A stretch of DNA of 64,000 bases from Aquanectria penicillioides (taxonomy: Eukaryota > Ascomycota > Sordariomycetes > Hypocreales > Nectriaceae): positions 1,178,001-1,242,000 of the forward strand of contig PYIU01000002.1 in NCBI GenBank assembly GCA_003415625.1, given 5' to 3'. Below the pieces are notes generated by a model. It made no database searches. It worked only from the letters and a program-made list of their open reading frames with translations, and had not been told where the DNA came from. Positions 33,588-47,788 of the stretch are shown piece by piece. Made by a program: the position numbers and the translations under genes. Each line of letters starts with the position of its first letter. The first letter of the stretch is position 1.

Positions 33588-34111
33588 TCAAGATCCCAAG
33601 AACACGTCAATCTCCTCCCAGAACACAGTTGGGTTCTCAATGTAGGCGCAATGACCAACGCCTGGAATTATTACAAGTTTGGAGCCTTGAATGCCTTCTG
33701 CTAATGCGTGAGCTGCCTCCAGACTGCACATGGCATCTTCGGCACCCCAGAGAATGAGCGTCTTCGCAGTTACCTTATCAGCTTCGGCAACATGCGGTAG
33801 TTTGTTCTCCTCTTTTGCATCATGGATGTTGGTTTGGAATCCATAAATTACCGGATGATGTGGACCTTCCGCAATGTGACTCCTCAAGACCTCGGCCTTG
33901 GTGACGTTGGAAAAGTACCATGGGAGAAGTGCGTCCAGGGAAGCTTGGAATTCTTCATCAGTCTCTGGGGCACCTGAAGTCAACAGCTTCATCAGGGTGG
34001 CGACTGCTGGTGCATATAATGGGTCTTCCTTGCGCATCTCCAACCAACTCTGCATGTTGTTGTTGGGAGGACTGTCCATGACCTGGGATGCGAAAAGTAT
34101 CAATTTGGCTA
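33588..34111 (-). pseudogene. 3' half of an alpha/beta hydrolase gene split by a transposon
   Basis: This frame encodes the last 173 residues of an alpha/beta hydrolase of about 296 residues; the first 123 codons lie at 49341-49709. The segment starts at the insertion edge with AKLILFASQVMDSPP and runs to an intact stop. It contains the predicted acid, Asp248 in LILWGAEDAM, and the predicted catalytic His276 in GVGHCAYIENP. Relatives are proline iminopeptidase-like and epoxide-hydrolase-like enzymes; the substrate is unknown. No stop or frameshift is present in this half, so the inactivation is due to the insertion alone and is probably recent. Confidence 0.85.
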
Positions 34112-34203
34112 CTAGGGGGGATCTCTAAACCGACCCCTCCCCTATGACAGATTCTCAGTCACAGGGGGGCCATTGATTTGCAAAAGGGACGTTAATTTGC
34201 AAA
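34112..34203 (+). repeat. left terminal inverted repeat
   Basis: It starts CTAGGGGGGATCTCTAAACC and matches the right end in reverse complement apart from four or five G:C-to-A:T-type differences and one extra base. Inside it are a palindrome (CCCCTATGAC ... GTCACAGGGG) and a duplicated TTGATTTGCAAA-like motif. Confidence 0.93.
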
Positions 34204-35759
34204 AAAAAAGTGACTTAGCGGCCCACCTAATTTATATAATATCCCTATATCACTTCATTTTTTGCATACTTCTTATTAATATCAATAAGGTGGATTGCAA
34301 TCCAGAAGACAGGGCACTTAAGATTTTAAACCTATAATAAAAGAGGTATATATATACAACTTATTAATTTATTTATTATCTTTATTGCTAATTTCCTTAC
34401 TTTTTAGGGCCATAAAGATATCTTAATTAACTATAATACAATTATCTTTAATAACCTTAATTCTATCTATTTTTAATAATAATGCCTACTGGCTATTAGC
34501 CCTTTTCTATACCTTTAAAATAAAGAAATTTATAGCTTCCTTAATAACCTTAGCATTATAGATTAATAGCTAAGGCACTAATAGCTATTAGTCTTTAGCT
34601 AGTAAATTTGCTTAATAAAGCTAGCAATATAAAGTATATTACTATATAAGTAATTAGTTTAATAATATATATATTTAATGGTTTATTTTAGCCTATTAAT
34701 TTACTTCTTTTAGGCTAAAATAAAGTTATTAAGATGCCCTTAATTTATTGTAAATATCTTAAGGTTTAAAGGCTATAATGCTATTTTAAATTTAGGCCTT
34801 AACCTTTTAAAACTATTGTTTTATAAAGCTATATTTATTATAAGTGTTTTTCCTTATAATATAGCGATTTTTATTTTCTTAAGCTGCCTATTTATTGTAT
34901 TTATCTATAGCAACTTTAAGCCTTTTATTATAGACTGTAATTAGCCTATATTTATATATAATTAATATTCTTTATTGCAGTTATAACTATTTAATGCTTT
35001 TCTCCTTAAGCTAATGCATTTCTGCTATTGCTATAATACCATTAAGGGCTAAAGTAAATAAGGCTTTAATTGCTTAATTGAATATATATATAACTAATAG
35101 AGTTAGTGGCATACCTAATAGAATTAAGGTTATTATATAAAGCCTTATATAGTATTAATATTGCTTAATTGTTTTAATCTTTAGTAATGGTATTAAGACA
35201 GTCTTTTAATTAATTTTTGCCTTATTTAAAAGTGCTTTTAGTGTTTTAAAGGGACTAAACTGCAATAGTATTAATAGCTATATTAATAGCTATAATAACC
35301 TAACTTTAATATAATTAGGTAAAGTTGCCTTTATTGCTATAATTAATAGTAAAGATAATAGGTTTTTAAGATTATTAAGAATAAAAGCTAGATTATAAGG
35401 AAAGATACTACTTTTCCTTTAAGCTAATTTAATTATTGCCTTTTTAAATATTTTATCTTTTATCTCTTAAAGATAATAGAGAAAGTTAACCTTATTAAAG
35501 TTACTAGTGCTATTAGTAACTTTATAATATAGGATTTACTAATACTAATGCTTTAAAATATTAAAAATACTAATATTAAGAGGTTAAAGCTAATATATAA
35601 ATTATAGTAATAATAGGAATAGCTTAATATTATATTAAATGCAAAAATAAAATATTTTCTTTATAAAGTGATTATTATAGCTATCTAAAAGAAGAAGCCT
35701 CTTTTTATTAGGATTATTAAATTATATATACCTCTTAAAGTAATAAATCCATTTAATAG

Positions 35760-36141
35760 TGTGTTGGTGGATGGGGACACTGGCTAAAACACATACCCTA
35801 CTTAAAAGGGTATAGGGTAAGTAGGTTCGGTTAAAGACCAAATAGCCTTCCTAAGCAGCTGCAAACAACTTAAAAGAGTATTAAAGCATTTAATCGAATG
35901 CTTTAGAGTGTCCCTTAAAGAAAAGAAAGAAAGAAAATAGGGCAGAAAGTTATAAATAAAGTAATGTTATAAGGGGCTGCATTAGGACTTCAATAGGGTC
36001 CAAATGCAAGGAATTTAAAATTTTAAAAATAAAAATTGATTGGAGAAAACTATCTATTTATTTCCTATATCTTTAAGGTCCCTTTTATCTTTTTGACTAA
36101 TTTAATAATAGATTGATCTATATTACCCTAGATCCTAATTT
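35760..36141 (-). repeat. LTR, downstream copy (3' LTR in element orientation)
   Basis: It aligns over its full length with 47789-48170. Differences are mostly C-to-T and G-to-A, as expected after RIP. It contains a short inverted motif, GCATTTAATCGAATGC, in the middle. Confidence 0.9.
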
Positions 36142-39100
36142 ATCCCTCTTTAGTGCCTTAATGCTTGCCCTTAAGCGGACTAAAGGCATAATATAAAAGG
36201 AAAACTTTAAGCTTAATCTATTTAAATGTAAAGAAAATCTTAAAGAAAGCATTCAATTGAATGCTTTATACCTATAATCTATTATTTAACTTACTATTAT
36301 CTCCCTTTATAATTTATTTTACTTTTAATACCTAACCTTTCTATTTTAACTTTACTATTACCTTCCTTTATAATACAATTCCTAATTGCAGTATTAATTA
36401 ATATAAGACTAGCAAGTAGGAATTAAAGGTTTAAATGGCTTATAAGTAGCAGTTATAATCTTATTCTATTAATTTACTAAAATTAACCCTTTTAGTGCAT
36501 AAAAGATCTAGCTCTTTATTTAAAGAAGTTTAAGAACAGCCTATTAATTAATTTAAGGTAAATTTATTTATTTAATCCTAATAGTTATCTTCCTTTTAGT
36601 AAGGGCAATATAGTTTGGATTATAATTGCCTTATTATACCTATATAGTAGCATTAGTAATATTTCTAACTATAGTATTAGCAATTATAGTATAACTCCTT
36701 TCTTTTGCTATATGCTTAATTGGTTAAGGAATTAATAAAGGTAGTGCTAAGCGCTTATAAAAACTCTATTTATTACTTTTAGCAATAGGTAAATTTAAGT
36801 CTATTTAATTCAATTTTTATAAGACTATAGACTTAAATAATAGAACCTATTGAATCGATTGAATTAACTTAATTATTTATCCTTTACTAAAAGAGTTAAT
36901 AAACATTTAATTAAATGCATTAAAATAAGTAGGTGCATTTTGGTTAATTTAGATTTCTTTTTTAAGTGCGCTTAATTGGGCAATGCTTATATAAGTTAGT
37001 AAGCTAGTAGGCAATTTATATAGGGGCTAGATAGGTTTAATTATTAATTTAGGCTTAATAGTAGGTTTGGGGGCAGGAGTCTTAGACTTAAGGTATAGAC
37101 TATAAAGGCAAGTTGCTTTAATGCTTTAACTTTAGCGGTTTAGGGCTTATCCAAAACTTTCTCCTTTATTATTACTTAAGGTAATAATAACTTTAGTAGA
37201 CTTACTAATCTTAATAGGGAATCTATTGGTCATTTAGTACCTATAAGTATAGTAGCGTTTAATTAGATTATTAGTTAAAGGTTGGTAGGGCAATTAAGGG
37301 CCTAATAGTAAAGGCTGACTTATTTAATAACTGTTACTTTAGGGACTAAGCGGCTTTAGGACAATTTAATATTTATTTCTAGAAGTTTAATAATTAATTC
37401 TATTCTAACTTATTATATAATAGCCTTTTAAGCTAGTATAGAGCCATTAAGTATTAAGGGAACTGTTTTAAATATATAGGATATAGGTAAATTTATAAGT
37501 TTTAGTAAGTTCTATAAGCTTATACTAATTAAAGAACTTTCTATTAGTAATATTAAGCTTATTGAGAATAACTATATTAATAAAGTTATACATTTAATTA
37601 GTATCTAAAGCAATTAATTAAGTACTTTTACCTTATCTATACTTAATAAGAACCTAATTGCAATGCATTAATGCTAGGGGGGGTTATTAATAGTATTATA
37701 CTTGCTATTAAAGATTAAGGGCTGGGTTATAAGGCGTTTAATAATTAAAGATTTAATAAGTCCTACTATTCTATAGATATTAAGGAAGAGAAGAAAAGCA
37801 CCTAAAAAGCTATATTTTTAATTTCTAGCTTATTTAGTAATAGGCATAATAAAAACTAAGAAATTATAGGGTAATTCTATTTTAGTTATAATCTTTTTTT
37901 ATGCTATAGTAAGTGCAATAGCTTGCTCCTTTTAAAGGATATTAGTAGTGTTATAAATGATTAAATGCTTTAGCTATTTATTTTAAATAAAGAAGCTTTA
38001 ATGAATAGTATTAGTAAAGTAAGTAAAGCTAATTAATAGCCTTTTATTATATATTACTTATTGGAACTTAATAGGTATAAAACCAATTGAATACTTAATC
38101 TTTTTAATGTTTATACCTTTTAGTAAAAGCTTATAAGAGAAACTTTTTTGCTTTTATTTATTCTTTTTAACCTTAATGCTTGCAATTAAAAGATTGGTTT
38201 AGTAAATTGTAAGGATATTAGTAAGTCTATAAGTAAGGGTAGTAAAGAGAGCTTAAATACTAAAGTTTAAGGCCATTTCTTTCTTCTATAAGTTTTTAAA
38301 TAAGTCCTATAGGTTTTAATAGTAGGATATTTAGGCTTAGTAAGAGTTAAAAGGGAAGTCTTTAAAGCAATTAATATTAGTAAGCTAGAAATTTAAATTG
38401 CTTTTATTACCTAAAATAGGCTAAGTTTTTAACTTATTAAACTAATAATCTTAATTTATTTAAGGATGGAATAGTATAGGTTAACTATTAAGTAATTAAT
38501 TAAATATTTTAGTAGTATTTTCTTTACTAAAAGAAAAGAAATCTTTAATTCTGCCTTTATTTTAGATAACTTCTTTAGCTATATAGAGGTCTTTGTTTAG
38601 CATTAAAAATTGTGCCTTTAAAGTAGTTGCACTTAAGGTTGCTTTCTTTAGCCCTATTGTAGAATAAAGTAAAGATTAATAGAGGGTTTAAAAGCTTATA
38701 ATTAAATGCTTATAACTTAAGAGATAAAGATTATTAGTGTTTTATAGGTATTATAAATAAAGTTAAAGTAATATAATTTACTATAAAATTGTTAAAAGGA
38801 GGGAAAGAATTATAAGCATAAGGTAGGTTAATATAACTTAAGTGCTTTTATTTTTAGTTTAGTATTATTTAAGTAAATTATTATTTTAATGTTTGTATAT
38901 ATATAAACATTAATAAGTTTCTTAAAATAATATACTTTTTGGTATTTAATAAGAATTTTATTAATATTTAGTTTTTACTTTAAATTTTAAGGGTTGATTT
39001 TCTATTTATTATAAGAGCACTATATTAGCCCCCCCTTTTGTTTTTTCCTTTTTTGCTTATTATTCTTTATCTTCTTAATTCTTTTGTACCTTTAGCTATT

Positions 39101-41523
39101 ACTGCAATTTTTATTCTTTATTTTGTAATAGCTTTATATTGCAATAAGCTTAAGTCTCTTGCCTTTACACCTTATGATTATCTCCTTAATGTATGCAATT
39201 TTACTATTAGCTATATTTAGGCTTTTAAATTCTTTTATTAATGCTCTACTTATTGGTATACTTATAATGGTTTCTTCTATAAGGCTTTAATTAATGCTAT
39301 TAATACTGCTATTAAATAATTAATAAATATCCCTTTTTATATTGCTTTTTAATTATTATTTTTATTTAATAATTAATTAAATATTTTTAAATTTAGTAAT
39401 GCTTTAATATTTAGATTTATGGCTTTTAAGCTCTTAATTAATTTAGCTAGCCCTTATATATTAAAATTGCCTTTAAGGAAGATAGTAAGTAGATTAATTG
39501 TAAACTTGCTTAATAGTTTATTTTATAGTTGCTATTTTGCAATTTAATACTTTATTTTAAAGTAGATCTTTTCCTTTAGTGCTAACTTTAGTCTATATAT
39601 ATCTCTATAGAATGGGCTTATTTAATAGGGTACTTTTTAATTTAGCTACTAATTTGCCTTAAGTATATTAAGGCACTTATTATTGCCTTTATTAAATATA
39701 CTAATCCCTTTATGTATTGTGGATGCATTTAATTATATACTTCTATAATTTTTGCTTATAATAAATATATTCTTACTCCCTTTTATATATATATTTTAGT
39801 ATTAGGTTATATAAGTAGTTACTATATTAATTATATTTAGAATAGTTAATTTAAATGCAAATAAAGCTTCCTTTATAGATATTAACTAAAGGGTCTTTAT
39901 AAAGGCCCTTATAACTTTCCTTTAGGTAGTATAAATACTATTAATAAGTTTGCTTAGCTATTAACTTTTGCAGTAGATTTTCTTAGGCTAACTACTTGCC
40001 TGCAAATTATATGCAGTTTTTCTATTAGCAGTATAGCTAGTAATTACTAGTTGATTAAATAGGCATAAAAAGTATTCAATTAAAAGTATAAAGTAGGTTT
40101 TAATCAATAAAAATAATAGTTTTTAGCTTATCTTTTGGTATAGACTAATTGGATATAGTTTTTAATTTATTAATAATAGTTTAATAGGTAGAAAATAGTG
40201 CTATAAAGCAATTAATTAAGTATTTCTATGCCCTTTAGGGCTATTGCTATTATTATATTGTTTTAATAACCTTAAAATTTAATTTTTATTAGGTATGCCT
40301 AAATTTCTGAATTTTTTATAGATATTAATACTTTATTTTTAGCCATTTTTTATGCATTTTTACCTATTTTTAAATAATTTTTAATCCTTTTGCTATAGTT
40401 TTTAGGCGTTTTTATTCTATTTTTATTAATTTTTAGTATAATTTTTAAAGTTTTTAGATAGATTTTAGGGGATTTTTAGGGGTTTTTAGCATTTTTTTGG
40501 GGTTTTTGGCCAATTTTTAGTTATTTTTATTTAGTTTTATTTAGTTTTGCTATTTTTTTATTTGCCTTTAATTGCTTTTTATTTTGCTTTTTTGCTTTAT
40601 TTTAGGCAGCTTGTCTTTTTTTAGTGTGGTATTAGTTTTAATGTTTTTACTTTCCCCTTTTTAACTTTTAGTACCCCTCTTTTAATAGCAATCTAGCTAT
40701 TTTTAGTTTAGTGCTATTGCTAATTATTTAATTAATTGCTTATTATGTTTTAGTACTGCATTTATTGGTTGCTGCTTATTTTTAGTATTTAAACTTTAAT
40801 AATCTCCTTAGGCCTAATATAAATATATATTATAGTATTATTATTTAAGCTTTTTATGGTATTTAAATTAAGTTTATTCTATTCTTGCTGTTCTATAGAT
40901 TTAGTTTGCATTTAATTAAATGCTTCCTTTTCTCTTTTTACTTTTAGTAGTACTTTTTAACTTACATTAAGAGTCTTTTTATTATCTTTATTTATCTACT
41001 ATCTATTTTTATTCTCTATAAACTTCCTTAATTAATTACTATAGGTTGTATTAAAAAGCTTAACTCTATTTATAGTATTAAGAATATAACTCTTTATTTT
41101 ATTAAATGCATTAGCAATTCTATAAGGGCCTAATTAATGCGGCTTTATCTTTGCAATGCAAGATATATCCTTTTGATTTTATATATTGTACTAAAGAATT
41201 AGATCTTTAATAGCAAGAGGCTCTTTATGCAGCCTATATTAATTCTTTTTGGTCTCTTTATTGGCAATTAACCTTTAGAATACAGTTATTTATTGCTTAG
41301 CTTCTTCTATATCTTTTTGCTTTTGCTTTAGGATTTTAATTCTTTGCTTAAGTAGGTCCTTAATAGAGGTTATATTATTCCATTTAATTAAATGCTATAT
41401 AGGCACTTTTACTTCTAGAGGAAGGACTGGCTCCTATTTATAGAGTAGATAAAAAGGTGATCTTCTATATAAAGTGCGGATAGCTGCTCTTTTAGTTAGT
41501 AAAGCTATTGGCAAGATATTTAT

Positions 41524-41730
41524 CTATTTTTCTTTTTCTTTACCCTTTTTCTTTAGGAAACTTATTATAGTAATATAACTACCTTTAATAAGTCTATTTG
41601 CTTTTGGGTTATAAGTGGAAGTATTAATAACTTTTATATTAAGGCTATTAAAATCTTTAGGAATCCCTTTTATAATCTCTTTTCTATTATTAGTAATCAC
41701 TCTTTTTAGCATTTTATACCAATATTGCAA
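41524..41730 (-). pseudogene. integrase fragment of the retrotransposon
   Basis: One of only two frames over 60 codons inside the insertion. It contains TSTYNPKANRLIKG, recognisable as the integrase core motif region usually written S-x-Y-N-P-x-A-N-G-x-x-E. The expected glutamate is replaced by lysine, a G-to-A change in keeping with RIP. Confidence 0.75.
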
Positions 41731-43384
41731 TTTCCTAAAGAATTTTGCAATATAGTAGCTATTTAATCTTGGGATTGGCTTGGCCTTTACCTATCTATAA
41801 AGGTTATATTTAGCTTTTAGTAAAAATTTAAATCCTTTATTAAAAGGTATATACTATCTATTAAGATAAATCTTTATTATTAGGTAGATAGGCTTAATAG
41901 GTATAGAGATTTCTATTAGTCTTTAGGGAATATACATTTAATATTTTAGGCACTGCCTAATAGCTTCTATAATGCTCCTTTTTATATTTTGCTAATAGTA
42001 CCTTTTAGAGAGGAGTGTATAAGTGGTATTATAATTATAATGCCCCCTATTAATATGGCAGGATTTAATTAAATCCTTTTAAATGTTTTCCTTTTTTATA
42101 ATTAATCTTAAATTGCCTTTTTATTTTTTAGCCTTAATCTATAAGCAGCTACCTTTTATAAAGTGTTTTTTAGCCTTTATTTATAAGTATTAGTAATTCT
42201 ATAGGGTAATATCTATTAGCCTTTTTAATGAGAGTAAGTATTCCCTTAATTGCAATAAGGGTCTATTATAATTCTTTTTTAATTTTATTAGTTTATTCTT
42301 AATCTTAATGATATTAAAATAAGCATTAATAAACTCTTTAATATTACCCTTAGCCTTTTGGTCTATTTAATTAAATGCTTTTAAACCTTTTTTAAATAGC
42401 CTATTAGCTATATTATTTTTATTTTTAGGAATGTATTAAATAGTAAAGTTAAATAATAAAATGTAATTAATCTATTAAATAACTATTATACTAGAGATAT
42501 TACTAGCTTTACTATTAAGCTAGTAGACTAGAACTTAAGAATCTATCTTTAAAATAAAGGGCAATCTATATATATAGCTATAAAGGTATTTAATCCTATA
42601 TAATATACCCTTACATTTAAGTTTAGTAGCATTATACCTTTATTTTATAGGAGTCTAAAGACTAGATTTATACTTTATTGAATGCCTTTTCCCCTTTATT
42701 ATCTGCATTAATATTGCACTTTAGCCTTTTTTACTAGTATTAGTTATAAGGATGACTTTTTTAAATCCTTTAAAAAGGTCTAATATTGCTAGAATAAAAG
42801 CGGAAGTTATCTTTTTCTTGAGAACTGCTATAGTATTGGCTTATTTCTTACCCTATACCTATATAGTATCCTTTCTTAATAATTAAGTAAAAGGTCTAGC
42901 AATTTAAATATATCTTTTAACCTAAATTTAATAGTAGCCTATAATTTTTAGGAATGCTTTAATTTACTTTAAGTTATAGTACCTTTCCCATTTATTGATT
43001 TTAATTACCTTTTCCTTTATTAGCTGCCTTTTAGCTATACTATATAAGTATTTAATAATAATTGCAGTATACTAGTAGAATTTTGACTTTTTTGTAGAAA
43101 TTGTGCATTTAGATAGCTTAATGTTTAAAAGAGTTTTATCTAAATTGATTAAATGCTTTAAAATAAACTTTTATATGCTAAAGAGCACCTCCTTTTTATT
43201 ATATTTAGTTTTTAGTTCTTTAATAGCAATATTATTTAAGAAGGCTTAATAGACTTTTAGTAATAGATTAAAAAGGATTTTAATTATAATCCTTAAGAAT
43301 TGTGCCACTAAATTAGTTCCTCTTTACAGTAAGGTATATATCCTAAGAAGCCCTAATAGTATATTGAAAGTTATTAGATCCTAA

Positions 43385-43580
43385 CTTTCCTTTACTAAGG
43401 AAATCTAATTATATCCTAAAAAAAAGTCCAAAAGAGTTAGGATTTTATATATCTTAAATTTAGCTAAAAATTTATTAGCTTCTAAAGGAATTAATCTATT
43501 CTATATTATATATATATTATATCTTTTGGCTAAATTAATTAAATAGAGTCTACTATTCTTTTTTGCCACTAGTATATATA
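43385..43580 (-). pseudogene. reverse transcriptase fragment of the retrotransposon
   Basis: In one minus-strand frame, ILVAKKNSRLYLINLAKRY is followed, after a stop, by NRLIPLEANKFLAKFKIYKI and LTLLDFFLGYN. This parallels the start of Ty3/gypsy RT domains (VKKKDG...LRxCVDYRxLN, NRYPLPLIDEL, AKIFTKLDLRxGY). Stops and lost residues show it is dead. Confidence 0.65.
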
Positions 43581-44409
43581 GGTTTTAATAGGCAATATAA
43601 GACTCTTAAAGGATCCCTTTTTTTATTTAAGTTTTTAGTAACTTAATAATCTTTTTTTTTAATCCTTTAGGGATTAAAATGTTTTCTATTTATTAGGCTT
43701 TATATTCTATTATTTTAATAATTTATAGAGGAGCTACTTTAGGGTTTAGTTTCCTATACTTCTTAAAATCCTAAATAAGTGCCGCTTCTTTATTATAGAG
43801 AATTTTTAAGAGAATACTTCTTTCTTTATTAGTAAGGATCCTTTCTATTTAATTAATTACTTTCTAAAGTCTTTCTTTATATAGCCTTAATCTTTTAGCT
43901 ATTTTAGAGAACTTAAGTATTAAGAGCTTTAAGTATTTAGACTTCTCTTTAAGGTCTTCCTTTACTTCCTTCTACCTTTTTTCCTTTTAATATAGATCCC
44001 CTTTAGGGATAGATCCATTTAATGGAATATTGTCTTTAGGATATATTTTATTGGCTTTTTATTTATATATTGTATTAATAAGTGCTACCTTCTCTCTTTA
44101 GTATATAGCTAACTATAGCTTCTTCTTTACCTTTATTACCTCTATATAGTTAACCTTTAATTAATTCCTAACTATTAACTAAATCACTACTTTTGCTAAT
44201 GCTTTATTTAACTATTTAATTAATTGCTTATTATTGTCTTCTTTTAGACCCTATAATCCTATTAGTCTAAAAGAACTTTAGGAATTTATCTTTAGTTGCC
44301 TTAAGTAGTCTCTATACTCCTTAAGGCATTTTATTTAATATTTCTAGCGGTAGGCATAATAATCTTAATTAAGTTAAGTTAATATTATAGGAGCATTTCT
44401 CCTTTTGGA

Positions 44410-44470
44410 GATATATAGTTAAATATAACTTTAGTAGCCCTAATAAAGGGCATTCCTAAAATAAAAGGAA
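44410..44470 (-). pseudogene. trace of the protease-to-RT region
   Basis: The minus-strand frame reads ILGMPFIRATKVIFNY, like the ILGMPWL...VIDW segment that follows the aspartic protease in Ty3/gypsy Pol proteins. Confidence 0.5.
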
Positions 44471-45814
44471 TAAAAATATATTCTTTTAAAGCAATATAAA
44501 ATCTTTATACTATTTAAACATTTTTAAGAAATAGCTTAATATTTACTTTTCTATACATTTAGATTTAGTTATTAAAGTAAAATATAGTAGAAGCTTCTAT
44601 AGGCTTTACTTTTAGCTTGCATTTTTATGCTATTTTATTAAAGATAATATTTCCTTTTAATTTAAAATCCACTAAAGCTTCTTAAGTTATTCTATTAAGG
44701 TTACTTAATTTTACTTAAATTTTTAGTAGTTTTTAGTATTAGGCTAAAGTTCTTTAAAGCTATTAGTCTAAAATGTTTATATAGACTATTAATTGCATTT
44801 AATTAAATATAATCTCTTTTCCTTTAGTTATTGTATAGCTAATATTAACTTTATTAATACTCCTTTAATCCTTAATAAGGTATTCTTTAGGCAATAGTAT
44901 ATAATAAGGTTTGAATTTATCCTTAATTAGTATACTATTAATACTATACTGCTTAGCAATATAGTTAAAGTACTCCTTTAAGAATATTGCTTTTAGATTA
45001 TTAATTGTAATTAGGTTAGCAGCTTACTAGACCTATCTTTTTTTTAGTAAAGGTTTAGGTTTTACCTATTTAATTTCTTTTATTCCCTTTATGTAATTAA
45101 AAACTATCTTTAAGATATTATTATCTAAAGGAGGGTTGAGGGTAATTAAGTCCTTAATAATTATTTAGACTTTTAATTTTACTACCTTTTTATAAATTTA
45201 TTTCTTTATTTAAATAACCTTAAGCATTTAATTAAAAGCATCTTAATCTTTTCCTTTAAGGATAATATTGGCAATCTCCCTATCCTTAATGAGTTCCTTA
45301 TTTATAATTTAAATAGAAGATTAAGTTCTCTTTTCCTTTTCTTAAGTAGCCAATTCCTCTTTAGATTTAACTTTTATGCATTTTATAGTATTAGTTTTTA
45401 ATATAATATTAGCAATAAAAGGATTATTAATCAATTCTATAGCTTAATTATTAATAAGGATATAGTTAACTTTAGGTTCTTAGGTCTCCTTAAGGGAATT
45501 CCCACTAAGCATTAGGGAGCTATACTCCAGCCGGTTAGTATGCTTAAGGTAGTTTTTAATTAGATATTTCTCTTTTTTAGCAATTTGCTATTTCTGTGCA
45601 TTTGGCTTATCTGCCATTATAATTTTAGCTTAGCTATAAATCTTAAAGGTAGGGAATTCTAGGATCTATAGGATAATTATTTTTCTTACCCTTTTGCTAA
45701 TAGCAAGCTTATATACTAGTTTTAAGGGTAGTAAGAGTTTCTATTGCCCTATTTAGATAAAGCTAGTATTGCTATTATAGTCTACAAACCCCTTTTTCTA
45801 TCTTCTATAAGAAG

Positions 45815-45862
45815 TGGGCAATAGTTTAGAAAATGCCCTATTTTTATATAATAGAAGCATTT
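45815..45862 (-). pseudogene. gag zinc-knuckle trace
   Basis: The minus strand reads KCFYYIKIGHFLNYCP, a CCHC knuckle (C-x2-C-x4-H-x4-C) in which the second cysteine codon has become tyrosine, a G-to-A change. Confidence 0.6.
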
Positions 45863-47788
45863 TAGATCTCTATTATAACTTGCATTAGTATAGAAGTTAT
45901 AATAGGGATATATATAATTAGATTCTTTTATTTAGTTAAGGTTGTTTTTAACTAGTAATAATAATTCTATTTTTAGTTAATTGATCTTTTAGTATATAAT
46001 TCTTTTTAACTTTTGCAATTTGTTTATAATGTTTTAGGCTATATTAATTTATAGCTTCTTTATTCCTTTAGTAAGAAGATTTAACTCCCCTTTTAAGCTT
46101 TAAATAGGATTGGGGAACTTAGGCTCTTAATGCTAGAGTTGATTTTAATAAGCAAAAGGTTTTTTAGTTTTCCTAAAATGTCTAAAGTTATTATTTTTCC
46201 TTTCTGTCTAGAAGATCTAGATTCCTTTCTTAATATTAAGGAAGTTTTTAATCAGCCCGGTTATCTCCTTATACCTTATTGTTCTTAAGGTATTTAAGTG
46301 TTTCCCTTTCTATTAGCAGATATTAATAATAATGTTTTTTAGTATAGCATTATAGATAGCTTAAGCCTATGCTATAGAAACCTTTTAGCCAATAGGATTT
46401 GCTTTTCTATTAAGCTAGATATGCTTTATAAGCTACTAAAGGATAACTCTATACTCTATAGACTGGATTAAAGTTATATTTATTTACTAGAGCTTATTTT
46501 TAGGTAGATTTAATTGATTTAAATCCTAATACTTAAAGGTTTTTAAGAGGTTCTACTTTATAGTAGCCCAATTATTGCCTTTTAGTAAGTTTATAATATC
46601 TTAAGATACTTTAAAGGTTATATAGTATATAAAAGCTTTGCCCTTTGCACTATTTATAACTCCTTAACTAGTTATAAATCTATTATATAATTTAAGGAAA
46701 TATGTAATATTCTTCCTATTAAAAATTATATTAAGCGATTAAATAGGGGTAATAGTTACTTTTATTATTTTAGCTAATATATTTAGTTTATTCTTTTTAA
46801 AAATATTAGTATTAATAGTATTAATTAACTTAAAAAGAATAGTTAAAGATTATTAACTATATTAACTCCCTTTACTTTTAATAGGGCTTAAGGGGTTTAA
46901 CTGTATTTAATTAAATATTCCTTTTGTTTTTTTATTTAAAAGTATTAGTAAATTATAGTTATTAGGATTCTTATAATAAGTGTTTTAGTGTATATATATA
47001 GGGGAGTATAGGCCAGCTACCTAACTCCTAAGGTTATAAGTTGCAATAAAACAATATATATATATAATAAAGGAATAAAATAATAAAATAAATTAAGATA
47101 TATACTAAAATAATTAGGAAAAGTAAAGAAAAGGGATAGTAGTATTATATTTAATAAGGCTTTATCTTAATGAATTTAAACTAGCTTTTTAAAATTAATA
47201 ATAATAGGTAAAGTAATTAATTAAAATAGTAATAAATATATATATACACCCTTTAGCTAGAGTCTAAAGACTAGTAAGGATAATAAAAATTTCCTATCCT
47301 CTATAATTAATTAGGGGTTAAATAATCTTCTTTTTTCTCTTCCTTCTCCTTTCTTAATCTATAAACTAAGCTTTTGGCAGTCTTAAGTGTACTTTAATAT
47401 TTAGAAGTGTTTGATTAAATGCTTATATATTATTTATACTATTGTTTTGCCTTATATGCCTTTATGCTAATATATTGGCACTATATTAGGTTATTGAATT
47501 TTTTTATATATCTGCCCTAGCTATAGTAATGGGTTTTCTTTTTTTAAAATGCAAACTTATATTAATATCTCTACTTACCTTTAGTATTATTTTTAATTTT
47601 AGTGCCCTTTATTTTTATAGGAGTAATAAGTTTTTTAATATTTAGGAATTTTTAGATCTTTATAATTAATTGTTTACTACTTCTTTAGGTTCTTAATAAT
47701 AGCTTAAAAGTATTACTAAAGAGTCTAATTAAATACTTTAGTATCCTTTTAAACAATTTAAAGGCTTCTCCTTACTGTAACCTCTAAA

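Noticed and set aside
34112..34115. CTAG as the target-site duplication of the outer element
   Set aside because: Keeping CTAG would add residues within the hydrolase strand; removing it with a TA duplication gives the expected RV-AKLILF sequence.
39038..39220. A plus-strand hydrophobic frame inside the retrotransposon
   Set aside because: Phe/Leu/Ile-rich because of the AT-rich DNA and opposite to the element's genes; treated as chance.
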